Assembly (NCBI GenBank): GCA_017419325.1
Contig: JAFOLN010000365.1
Location: forward strand, 1-5,484
Length of the DNA stretch: 5,484 bases
Direction: 5' to 3'
From: Clostridia bacterium
GTDB lineage: Bacteria > Bacillota > Clostridia > Oscillospirales > RGIG577
A program made the translations under genes and the position numbers. How positions within the stretch are numbered: the stretch's first letter is position 1; every line of letters begins with the position of its first letter. Positions 1-5,484 of the stretch are shown here, in pieces. The notes under the pieces are model-generated. The model did not search any database. It was given only the letters and a program-made list of their open reading frames with translations, and was not told the DNA's origin.

Positions 1-6
1 CAAACG

Positions 7-35
7 ATTATACCATAAAACGCGGGCGGGAAAAA
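7..35 (-). promoter_or_regulatory. Possible leftward extended -10 promoter
   Basis: Read on the minus strand, bases 12 to 7 spell TATAAT, preceded by TG and one base, which is an extended -10 element (TGGTATAAT). The -35 position at a 17-base spacing (30-35, minus-strand TTTTTC) matches the consensus poorly, as is tolerated with extended -10 promoters. Transcription would start at or beyond the left edge, so the gene served lies outside the window and would be divergent from ftsK. A 6-bp inverted repeat (GCGGGA at 26-31, TCCCGC at 58-63) straddles the upstream part and could be an operator or chance. Confidence 0.45.
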
Positions 36-244
36 TATAAAAAAGCTTCTTACCAAATCCCGCATAACTCTCATCGGGCACCGAAGTCACGGGCGCGACA
101 GCGCCAATTGGTGGCAAAACAGTCTTGAATGATGCCTCATAGCGAGACGCTTCGAAGACCAAAAGTAGGCCCCGCCGGCAGGCGAAACGGGGTCTTAGAA
201 CCTTGGTTCTAATAAAGAAATGTTGTCAGAGCAGAGAATAGGGC
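13..244. other. Gene-free, structured stretch of unknown role
   Basis: I find no convincing coding frame on either strand. Several segments can fold. GGCGC (92-96) pairs with GCGCC (101-105) around a GACA loop. GTCTTGAA near 122-129 pairs with the TTCGAAGAC near 151-159, with one bulge. An 8-bp stem joins 167-174 to 188-195 around an inner CC-GGCA-GG hairpin. A perfect palindrome, TTAGAACC-TT-GGTTCTAA, occupies 195-212. The density of stems suggests an untranslated RNA or a long leader, but I recognise no riboswitch, 6S, SRP or tmRNA signature, no T-run terminator ends it on the plus strand, and its strand is unknown. Confidence 0.35.
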
Positions 245-456
245 TTTGCAGATTTGCAAAAAGAAATTTTAAAGTCTTCAGAAACAAGCTTTTTAAAATG
301 GTATCCGCTCCCGAGGGAGCGGATGATATACCTTCGGTGTGATATCGCGCTCTCGCGCGATGAGATACGCCTTCGGCGTATGAACGCCCACCCCGCTCCC
401 GCGTCGGGCGGGAATCTTAAGAACCCCTCCCCAAGGGGGTCTAAACCTTCGGCTTT
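245..456. repeat. Array of consecutive hairpins upstream of ftsK
   Basis: Nearly all of this stretch folds into back-to-back hairpins. They are 245-260 (TTTGCA/TGCAAA), 266-299 (AT-rich, imperfect), 303-324 (9 bp, CGAG loop), 325-346 (imperfect, TTCG loop), 344-361 (ATCGCGC/GCGCGAT, TCTC loop), 365-381 (ATACGCC/GGCGTAT, TTC loop), 392-412 (two 4-bp stems with a CT bulge), 423-440 (6 bp including a G-T pair) and 443-456 (5 bp with one bulged C). The four from 302 to 383 share borders (TAT at the start, TGA at the end) although their stem sequences differ. CCTTCGG recurs at 331, 370 and 446. The array ends just before the probable ftsK promoter, so it may lie outside the ftsK transcript. It resembles the palindrome-rich intergenic repeats of some Clostridia, but I cannot name a family. 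Confidence 0.7.
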
Positions 457-461
457 ACATA

Positions 462-490
462 TTGCATTTTATCAAAAGTTATGTTAATAT
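462..490 (+). promoter_or_regulatory. Probable ftsK promoter
   Basis: TTGCAT (462-467) and TAATAT (485-490) are separated by 17 bases, and the -10 is preceded by TGT, giving an extended -10 element (TGTTAATAT). The -35 keeps only the TTG of the consensus. A start near 497 would give a leader of about 30 bases containing the ribosome binding site. The alternative -10, TATATA at 488-493, has a less suitable 20-base spacing. Confidence 0.55.
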
Positions 491-510
491 ATAGATTACT
501 ACACATGAGT

Positions 511-516
511 CGGAGG
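511..516 (+). promoter_or_regulatory. Ribosome binding site of ftsK
   Basis: CGGAGG lies 11 bases before the ATG at 528. The spacing is slightly long, but this is the only good Shine-Dalgarno match nearby. The ATG at 506 and the TTG at 521 are out of frame with the translocase, so 528 is the supported start. Confidence 0.8.
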
Positions 517-527
517 TTCATTGAAAA

Positions 528-3269
528 ATGGCTCAGAGCAATCAGAAAGCTCAACCTAAGAATACCGCATCAAAGTCCGGTTCGTCTTCGCGGAGCGCGC
601 CGAGGCCGCAGGCCCCAAAAAGCCCGTCTCCGAGGAAGCGAAAGCCCGCTCAGAACAAGGAGCAGACGAACAAGCAGGTAAAGCGCGCCTTTAAGGGCAT
701 ACTTATCATGCTGATAGGCGTTTTCATACTGCTTTGTCTCTTCATTGATTCCATGGGCGCGGTCGGAAGCACCATAAAGACGGTGCTCATGGGCATAACG
801 GGCGGCGCGGCATATACCGTGCCCTTCTTCCTCATCTACTTCGGCATACTTTTAGTCATGCGCGAGACCCACAAGGGCATAAGGGTCAAGACCGCGATGG
901 CCATAATAATAATATGCATGCTGGCGGCGTTCATTCATACGTTCACGCCCTACTCCGAGCTTACCGGCACGTTCGGCGAAAACGTCGCGGCGTTCTACGC
1001 CTCGGGCGGCCGCGGGATATCCGGCGGCTTTATAGGCGGCGTTATAACAATGATACTCATGCCGCTTTTAGGGAAAACGGGCTCCGTCATCGTCATAATC
1101 GTTGTGCTCATAGTCGCGCTTATGATACTTACGGGCGCAACGCCCCTTGCCATCTACAAGTTCTTTAAGCAGCGCGGCGAAAAGAAGGCGATACGCGACC
1201 GCGAGGACGTTGAGCTGTTAAAGCGGCGCGAGGCCGAAAAGAAGGAGCGCGAGGCGCAAAACGAGATAAGACGGCGCGAGGAGGCGGCGGTAAGACCGCT
1301 TCGTCCCCAGCCCCAGCCCCGCATCTTCCACAGAAAACAGCCCCAGCGCCCGAGGATAGACATAGAGCTTGAGGACGACTACAAGTTCACGCCCATAAGC
1401 GACGAAATGGTCGAAGCCGCCAAGCGCGACCGCGATATGGGAGAGAGCCCCGAGGTCGTCAAGGGCGCGAAGCCAAAGCATAAATTCACAAACCTTTCCA
1501 CCGAGGAATTTGACGCAAAGGTTGCGGAATTCTCAAAAAAAGCGGCCGAGGCCAAAAAACTGGAGGCAATAGAGGGTGAAATGGCGGCCCGTGAGGCGCA
1601 AAGCGAGCTTGAAGCCGCGGCGCATTCATCGGGAGCGTCGGCCTCGGCACAGGAAGCGCAGGCTTTAAGCGACAACGCAAAGCACGAAGCCCCCGCCGCG
1701 CCCAAGGACACAGCCTCCCCCGCCCCCTCAATCGCAAACCTTGTAAACAGCGAAGCGCCGGACGCTCCCAAAGAGCCCGAATACGTATATCCGCCCATCA
1801 CGCTTTTAAAGCAGGACACCTCGCGTATGAGCCACGACGTATCGGACGAGCTTCGCTCCACGGCAACAAAGCTCGTGGAGACCTTAAACAACTTCAACGT
1901 ATCGACGCAGATAGTGGACGTTTCCCGCGGCCCCACGGTCACGCGGTATGAGCTTCAGCCCAGCGCGGGCGTAAAGGTGTCGAAGATAGTAAACCTCTCC
2001 GACGACATCGCCTTAAACCTCGCCACGGCGGGCGTCCGCATAGAGGCTCCCATCCCCGGCAAGGCCGCCGTGGGCATCGAGGTGCCGAACCGCGTCACCT
2101 CCAACGTATACCTGCGCGACATAATAACCTCGCCCGAGTTTATCGGGCAGAAGAGCCGCCTCACCTATGCCCTGGGAAAGGACGTTTCCGGCAGCGTCAT
2201 GGTGGGCGACATTGCGAAAATGCCGCATATGCTCATCGCGGGCGCGACGGGCAGCGGTAAATCCGTATGCATAAACACCATGATAATGAGCCTGCTCTAC
2301 AAATCAACGCCGGACGAGGTACGCCTTCTTCTGGTCGACCCGAAGGTGGTGGAGCTTGGCGTATACAACAGCATCCCGCACCTTCTCATCCCCGTAGTCA
2401 CCGACCCGAAAAAGGCGGCGGGCGCGTTAAGATGGGCGGTAAACGAGATGCTCGGCCGCTACAAGCTGTTCTCAGAGAACAACGTGCGCGACTTAAAATC
2501 GTATAACGAGGCCATAGCGAAGAAGGGCGACTCCTCCGTAAAGCCGCTCCCGCAGATAGTCATAATCATAGACGAGCTTGCCGACCTTATGATGGCCGCG
2601 CCCAACGAGGTCGAGGATTCCATATGCCGTCTGGCGCAGATGGCGCGCGCGGCGGGCATGCACCTTGTTATCGCGACCCAGCGCCCGTCTGTGGACGTTA
2701 TCACCGGCCTTATAAAGGCAAACATCCCCTCGAGAATATCCTTCGCCGTATCGAGCCAGGTTGACAGCCGCACCATACTTGACATGGGCGGCGCGGAGAA
2801 GCTTCTCGGCAAGGGCGACATGCTCTACTCCCCCATCGGCGCGCCGAAGCCCATACGCATACAGGGCTGCTTCGTAAGCGACGGCGAGATAGAAGCCGTG
2901 GTGGACTTTATAAAGCAGTCGCAACAGAAGGAGGTCACCTACGACCAGGGCATCCTTGACGATATCGAAAAGGAGAGCGTCATAGGTCAGAAGGGCAAGG
3001 GCGGCGCTCATCAGAACGGCAGCGGCGAGGACGTTGACGCGGCCGACGAAATGCTGGAAGCGGCTATCGAGATAGTCGTTGAGGCGGAGATGGCGTCTGT
3101 GTCGCTTCTTCAGAGAAAGCTGAAGCTCGGCTACGCAAGAGCGGCCCGCATAGTCGACCAGATGGAGCAGCGCGGCATAGTAGGGCCTTACGAGGGCTCG
3201 AAGCCGCGAAAGGTACTGCTGTCGAAGCAGGATCTCATGGAAAAGAAAATGGCTCAAAGCGACTGGTAA
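528..3269 (+). CDS. ftsK: DNA translocase FtsK/SpoIIIE
   Basis: This 913-residue protein is a membrane-anchored, ATP-driven double-stranded DNA pump that clears chromosomal DNA through the closing septum. In spore formers the same family (SpoIIIE) moves the chromosome into the forespore. Residues 1-55 are basic and low in complexity. About four or five membrane segments follow (roughly 57-73, 95-111, 122-138, 166-202). A charged, Ala/Glu/Pro-rich linker runs from about 211 to 420. The alpha region is about 420-540. The RecA-like motor has Walker A GATGSGKS (572-579, Lys578), LVDPKVVEL (602-610), Walker B IVIIIDE (677-683) and ATQRP (716-720). The C-terminal winged-helix gamma domain (about 838-905), which reads polar DNA motifs in this family, is intact. 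The length exceeds B. subtilis SpoIIIE (787 residues), mainly in the linker. Start choice rests on CGGAGG upstream. Sequence alone does not separate an FtsK from a SpoIIIE role. It is complete, with no missing key residue. Confidence 0.97.
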   Translation: MAQSNQKAQPKNTASKSGSSSRSAPRPQAPKSPSPRKRKPAQNKEQTNKQVKRAFKGILIMLIGVFILLCLFIDSMGAVGSTIKTVLMGITGGAAYTVPFFLIYFGILLVMRETHKGIRVKTAMAIIIICMLAAFIHTFTPYSELTGTFGENVAAFYASGGRGISGGFIGGVITMILMPLLGKTGSVIVIIVVLIVALMILTGATPLAIYKFFKQRGEKKAIRDREDVELLKRREAEKKEREAQNEIRRREEAAVRPLRPQPQPRIFHRKQPQRPRIDIELEDDYKFTPISDEMVEAAKRDRDMGESPEVVKGAKPKHKFTNLSTEEFDAKVAEFSKKAAEAKKLEAIEGEMAAREAQSELEAAAHSSGASASAQEAQALSDNAKHEAPAAPKDTASPAPSIANLVNSEAPDAPKEPEYVYPPITLLKQDTSRMSHDVSDELRSTATKLVETLNNFNVSTQIVDVSRGPTVTRYELQPSAGVKVSKIVNLSDDIALNLATAGVRIEAPIPGKAAVGIEVPNRVTSNVYLRDIITSPEFIGQKSRLTYALGKDVSGSVMVGDIAKMPHMLIAGATGSGKSVCINTMIMSLLYKSTPDEVRLLLVDPKVVELGVYNSIPHLLIPVVTDPKKAAGALRWAVNEMLGRYKLFSENNVRDLKSYNEAIAKKGDSSVKPLPQIVIIIDELADLMMAAPNEVEDSICRLAQMARAAGMHLVIATQRPSVDVITGLIKANIPSRISFAVSSQVDSRTILDMGGAEKLLGKGDMLYSPIGAPKPIRIQGCFVSDGEIEAVVDFIKQSQQKEVTYDQGILDDIEKESVIGQKGKGGAHQNGSGEDVDAADEMLEAAIEIVVEAEMASVSLLQRKLKLGYARAARIVDQMEQRGIVGPYEGSKPRKVLLSKQDLMEKKMAQSDW

Positions 3270-3271
3270 AC

Positions 3272-3304
3272 AAAAAAACGCCGCAGGTTCGCCTGCGGCG
3301 TTTT
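3272..3304. terminator. Hairpin terminator after ftsK, possibly bidirectional
   Basis: A perfect 9-bp GC-rich stem (CGCCGCAGG, 3279-3287, with CCTGCGGCG, 3292-3300) closes a TTCG loop and is extended by four A-T pairs. On the plus strand only four T follow before AAGT, so termination there may be partial. On the minus strand the hairpin is followed by seven T (complement of 3272-3278), a stronger U-tract. It begins three bases after the ftsK stop. Confidence 0.85.
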
Positions 3305-3315
3305 AAGTATCTTTC

Positions 3316-3323
3316 AAAGGAGA
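3316..3323 (+). promoter_or_regulatory. Ribosome binding site of ygiQ
   Basis: AAAGGAGA is a near-ideal Shine-Dalgarno sequence; the AAGGAG core ends 8 bases before the ATG at 3331. It fixes the start of the radical SAM gene and begins 11 bases after the terminator hairpin. Confidence 0.9.
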
Positions 3324-3330
3324 CAAAGGG

Positions 3331-5202
3331 ATGGCATTTTTACCTGTGACAAAAGAAGAACTGAACGCCATGGGCAAATATTACTGCGACTTCATCGTGG
3401 TAACGGGCGACGCATATGTTGACCATCCTTCCTTCGGCATCGCAATAATCTCGCGCCTTCTGGAGTCCTGCGGCTTCACCGTGGGCATTATCGCCCGCCC
3501 CGACTACAAGTCGGCGGACAGCTTCAGGGTGCTCGGCCGTCCGAGATACGGCTTTATGGTGTCGAGCGGAGCCATTGACTCAATGGTATCGAATTATACC
3601 GCGGCAAAGCGCGTGCGAAGCGACGATCTGTACGCCCCGGGCGGCAAGGGCTTCGGACGTCCCGACCGCGCCGTCATTGTATACACGAACAAAATACGCG
3701 AGGCCTACCCCGACGTGCCCGTGGCCATCGGCGGCCTTGAGGCGTCGCTGAGGCGCTTCGCCCATTACGACTACTGGGACGACAGGGTGCGTCATTCAAT
3801 CCTCATAGATTCCGGCGCCGACCTTCTCATGTACGGCATGGGCGAGCGTCAGATACTTGAGATTGCCCGCCGCGTAAAGGCGGGAGAAAGCATCCGCGAT
3901 ATGGAGGGCATACGCGGCACCTGCGTCGTGCGCCAAAGCGCGCCGCCCGCCTCGGATAAGGTGGTCTACTGCGACTCCTTTGAGAAGGTGTCCACGGACA
4001 AGCGCGCCTACGCGAAGTCCTTTAAGCTCCAGTCGGACGAGCACGACCCCGTGCGCGGGCGCACCGTGGTTCAGAAGCACGGCAAACGCTTCCTCATACA
4101 GTACCCGCCCCAGCCGCCGCTTACGACCCCCGAGATGGACGCGGTGTACGCCCTGCCCTACGAGCGCACGTATCACCCCTCGTATGAGGCGCAGGGCGGC
4201 GTTCCCGCAATAAAAGAGGTGGAATTCTCCATAACGGTGAACCGGGGCTGCTTCGGCGCCTGCGCCTTCTGCTCCCTCGCCTTTCATCAGGGACGCATGA
4301 TTTCAACGCGCTCCGACGAATCGGTCATCGCGGAGGCGAAGTCGTTCTTAAAAAATCCCCGCTTCAAGGGGTACATCTCCGACGTGGGCGGCCCCACGGC
4401 CAACTTCCACGTCCCCTCCTGCGACCGCCAGAAGGAGCACGGCATGTGCAAGGACAGGCGCTGTCTTACGCCGAAGCCCTGCCCCAATCTCAACGTGACC
4501 CATAAAAGCTACGACGAGCTCCTTCGGAAGCTTCGGCGCATCGACGGCATAAAAAAGGTGTTCATCCGCTCCGGCATACGCTTTGATTATCTCATGCTGG
4601 ACGACGACAGGCGCTTTTTCGAGGATCTTGTAAGGTACCATATAAGCGGACAGCTCAAGGTCGCGCCGGAGCATTGCAGCGACCGCGTTTTATACTGCAT
4701 GGGAAAGCCGCCGTTCTCCGTATACGAGTCCTTCGTTTCGGAATACGGGCGTCTTAACAAAAAATTCGGCATGGACCAGTACCTTGTGCCGTATCTCATG
4801 TCGTCCCACCCTGGAAGCGAGCTTTCCGACGCGGTGGAGCTTGCGCTTTATCTTAAGAAAAAGCACATGTCGCCCGAGCAGGTGCAGGATTTTTACCCCA
4901 CCCCCGGCACCATGGCGACGGCGGCGTATTATTCCGGCATAGACCCCATGACGGGCAGGGAGGTATTCGTCCCCCGCACCCGCGAGGAGAAGGCCATGCA
5001 GCGCGCGCTTTTGCAGTTCGGCCGCGAGGAGAACCGCGAACGCGTCATCGCCGCGCTTAAGGCCGCGGGCCGCTATGACCTCATTGGTCACGGCGCGGGG
5101 AAGCTCGTCTCCCCCGACGCGAAGCGAAGCTATAAGGATCGCCCCGGCCAAAAGGGATCAAAAGGGCGAAAAGACCGCCGCTCCCCGCCCCGCCGCGCTT
5201 GA
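3331..5202 (+). CDS. ygiQ: YgiQ family radical SAM protein (UPF0313)
   Basis: This 623-residue protein belongs to the YgiQ (UPF0313) radical SAM family, whose reaction and substrate are, to my knowledge, not established. The N-terminal domain (about 1-290) carries the family signature GDAYVDHPSFG (26-36). The radical SAM core follows, with its 4Fe-4S-binding CX3CX2C at Cys307, Cys311 and Cys314. A second cysteine group (Cys364, 373, 378, 384) follows GGPTANF and is also found in E. coli YgiQ as I remember it; it could bind a metal or a further cluster. LKVAPEH (442-448) and QVQDFYPTPGT (517-527, in the C-terminal DUF3362-like part) are further family matches. The last 25 or so residues are basic and probably disordered. 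It is shorter than E. coli YgiQ, mainly at the tail. It appears soluble and complete. The gene lies 61 bases after ftsK with a terminator between, so its promoter is not evident. Its TGA stop overlaps the -35 element of the tRNA promoter. Confidence 0.96.
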   Translation: MAFLPVTKEELNAMGKYYCDFIVVTGDAYVDHPSFGIAIISRLLESCGFTVGIIARPDYKSADSFRVLGRPRYGFMVSSGAIDSMVSNYTAAKRVRSDDLYAPGGKGFGRPDRAVIVYTNKIREAYPDVPVAIGGLEASLRRFAHYDYWDDRVRHSILIDSGADLLMYGMGERQILEIARRVKAGESIRDMEGIRGTCVVRQSAPPASDKVVYCDSFEKVSTDKRAYAKSFKLQSDEHDPVRGRTVVQKHGKRFLIQYPPQPPLTTPEMDAVYALPYERTYHPSYEAQGGVPAIKEVEFSITVNRGCFGACAFCSLAFHQGRMISTRSDESVIAEAKSFLKNPRFKGYISDVGGPTANFHVPSCDRQKEHGMCKDRRCLTPKPCPNLNVTHKSYDELLRKLRRIDGIKKVFIRSGIRFDYLMLDDDRRFFEDLVRYHISGQLKVAPEHCSDRVLYCMGKPPFSVYESFVSEYGRLNKKFGMDQYLVPYLMSSHPGSELSDAVELALYLKKKHMSPEQVQDFYPTPGTMATAAYYSGIDPMTGREVFVPRTREEKAMQRALLQFGREENRERVIAALKAAGRYDLIGHGAGKLVSPDAKRSYKDRPGQKGSKGRKDRRSPPRRA

Positions 5203-5227
5203 CAGCGCCCGCCGGTCATAGTAAAAT
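5199..5227 (+). promoter_or_regulatory. Promoter of the tRNA-Leu gene
   Basis: A consensus -35 TTGACA (5199-5204) and a -10 TAAAAT (5222-5227) stand at the ideal 17-base spacing. Transcription would start near 5234, three or four bases before the mature tRNA 5' end, leaving a very short leader for RNase P. The -35 contains the TGA stop of ygiQ (5200-5202), so the two genes abut without being forced into one transcript. Confidence 0.85.
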
Positions 5228-5237
5228 CGTATCATAC

Positions 5238-5320
5238 GCGGGTGTGGTGAAATTGGCAGACACGCAAGATTTAGGTTCTTGTGCCCACGCGTGCAGGTTC
5301 AAATCCTGTCACCCGCACCA
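5238..5320 (+). tRNA. tRNA-Leu (anticodon UAG)
   Basis: A complete cloverleaf is visible. The acceptor stem GCGGGTG (5238-5244) pairs with CACCCGC (5310-5316). The D region contains TGGTGAAATTGGCAGACA. The anticodon stem CAAGA (5265-5269) pairs with TCTTG (5277-5281), and the loop TTTAGGT places anticodon TAG at 5272-5274. A variable arm of 11 bases (5282-5292) forms a short stem, as in class II tRNAs. The T arm spans 5293-5309 with loop TTCAAAT. Discriminator A (5317) is followed by an encoded CCA (5318-5320). The UAG anticodon can read CUN leucine codons by wobble. It has its own promoter and terminator, so it is probably a single-gene unit. Confidence 0.97.
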
Positions 5321-5360
5321 AAGGCCGACGTGCCCCATCGGGGGCATGGCGGTCTTTTTT
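5321..5360 (+). terminator. Rho-independent terminator of tRNA-Leu
   Basis: The hairpin begins right after the encoded CCA. TGCCCC (5331-5336) pairs with GGGGCA (5341-5346), and the lower stem (about 5321-5330 with 5347-5355) is complementary apart from one mismatch and two G-T pairs. The stem is followed by six T (5355-5360). This is a strong plus-strand terminator that also leaves a short 3' trailer for processing. Confidence 0.92.
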
Positions 5361-5365
5361 ATGTT

Positions 5366-5383
5366 GTGACAGGACTTGAACCT
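5366..5383 (-). repeat. Inverted copy of the tRNA-Leu T-arm
   Basis: GTGACAGGACTTGAACCT matches the reverse complement of tRNA bases 5295-5312 at 17 of 18 positions; only 5375 (C instead of T) differs. Read on the minus strand it keeps a T-loop-like TTCAAGT, but its T-stem is not closed on the outer side (TAAGG opposite CCTGT) and no matching acceptor stem is present, so it is not a functional tRNA. It may be a relic of a second tRNA gene or of rearrangement. The two arms flank the terminator, so a read-through transcript could pair them. Confidence 0.75.
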
Positions 5384-5484
5384 TAAGAAGGCAATGAGCG
5401 CTGCCGCGTCCCCTACCCCCGATTCTCCCTTGCATTTTTCATCCGGGCGTTATATCATAAAAGTATAATCATCCCGGCTTTCCC
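5384..5484. other. Non-coding right edge with promoter-like sequence
   Basis: No coding frame is evident. On the plus strand TTGCAT (5430-5435) is 17 bases from TATCAT (5453-5458), and a consensus TATAAT lies at 5464-5469 with no good -35; either could drive a gene beyond the right edge. On the minus strand TTTTATGATATAAC (ending at 5449) resembles an extended -10 pointing back at the tRNA terminator. The AT-rich core is symmetrical: TTATA (5450-5454) with TATAA (5464-5468), inside CCGGG (5443-5447) with CCCGG (5473-5477). Confidence 0.35.

Noticed and set aside
3..128. Open plus-strand frame from the left edge, ending at a TGA near 126
   Set aside because: About 41 codons of unrecognisable basic sequence crossing promoter-like and hairpin sequence; not enough to call a truncated gene.
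167..195. GC-rich hairpin considered as a terminator
   Set aside because: No T-run follows on the plus strand, only four T follow a few bases later on the minus strand, and no gene on either side needs it.
245..456. CRISPR array
   Set aside because: The units are short palindromes placed directly end to end, with no constant repeat sequence and no spacers.
254..487. Plus-strand open frame of 77 codons across the hairpin array
   Set aside because: Its length comes from GC-rich palindromes without stops, it has no ribosome binding site, the peptide resembles no family I know, and it overlaps the ftsK promoter.
481..681. Plus-strand open frame of 66 codons overlapping the ftsK start
   Set aside because: It starts inside the -10 region, has no ribosome binding site, and is out of frame with the clearly real translocase.
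1379..1942. Minus-strand open frame of 187 codons opposite the ftsK linker
   Set aside because: The Ser/Ala-rich product is the complement of the low-complexity Ala/Glu linker, with no recognisable domain or ribosome binding site.
2493..3257. Long minus-strand open frame of 254 codons opposite ftsK
   Set aside because: It mirrors the motor and gamma domain coding sequence, has no family motifs and no start signals; long antisense frames are expected from the GC-rich codon bias.
5238..5383. tRNA gene as an integration (att) site of a mobile element
   Set aside because: The duplicated tRNA segment is inverted rather than direct, and no integrase or other element gene is in the window.

Overview
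The window looks like chromosomal DNA from a low-redundancy, fairly GC-rich member of the Firmicutes, probably class Clostridia. This rests on the strong GGAGG-type ribosome binding sites, extended -10 (TGnTATAAT-like) promoter elements, compact Rho-independent terminators, frequent ATA isoleucine codons, and the pairing of an FtsK/SpoIIIE translocase with a YgiQ-type radical SAM protein. The assignment to class is inference; nothing in the window identifies a genus.

Layout. Bases 1-527 carry no credible gene. The left edge holds a likely leftward promoter for a gene outside the window. A structured but unassigned stretch (about 65-215) follows. A dense run of consecutive hairpins (245-456) then ends just before the probable promoter of the first gene. 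Bases 528-3269 encode a complete FtsK/SpoIIIE-family DNA translocase. A strong hairpin terminator sits in the 61-base gap after it. Bases 3331-5202 encode a complete YgiQ-family radical SAM enzyme. A tRNA-Leu(UAG) gene with encoded CCA occupies 5238-5320. Its consensus-like promoter begins inside the ygiQ stop codon, and its terminator follows at once. The last 124 bases are non-coding and hold an inverted, near-perfect copy of the tRNA T-arm plus AT-rich promoter-like sequence.

How the parts relate. All three genes read rightwards. FtsK pumps DNA at the septum during division or sporulation, YgiQ is an enzyme family of unknown substrate, and the tRNA decodes CUN leucine codons; no shared pathway is evident. 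The genes seem to be separate transcription units: terminators follow ftsK and the tRNA, and the tRNA has its own promoter. How ygiQ is transcribed is unclear, because there is no room for a promoter between the terminator and its ribosome binding site. The most unusual material is non-coding: the hairpin array upstream of ftsK and the inverted tRNA fragment. No CRISPR array, transposase, integrase or defence gene is present, and I found no evidence of a new multi-gene system.
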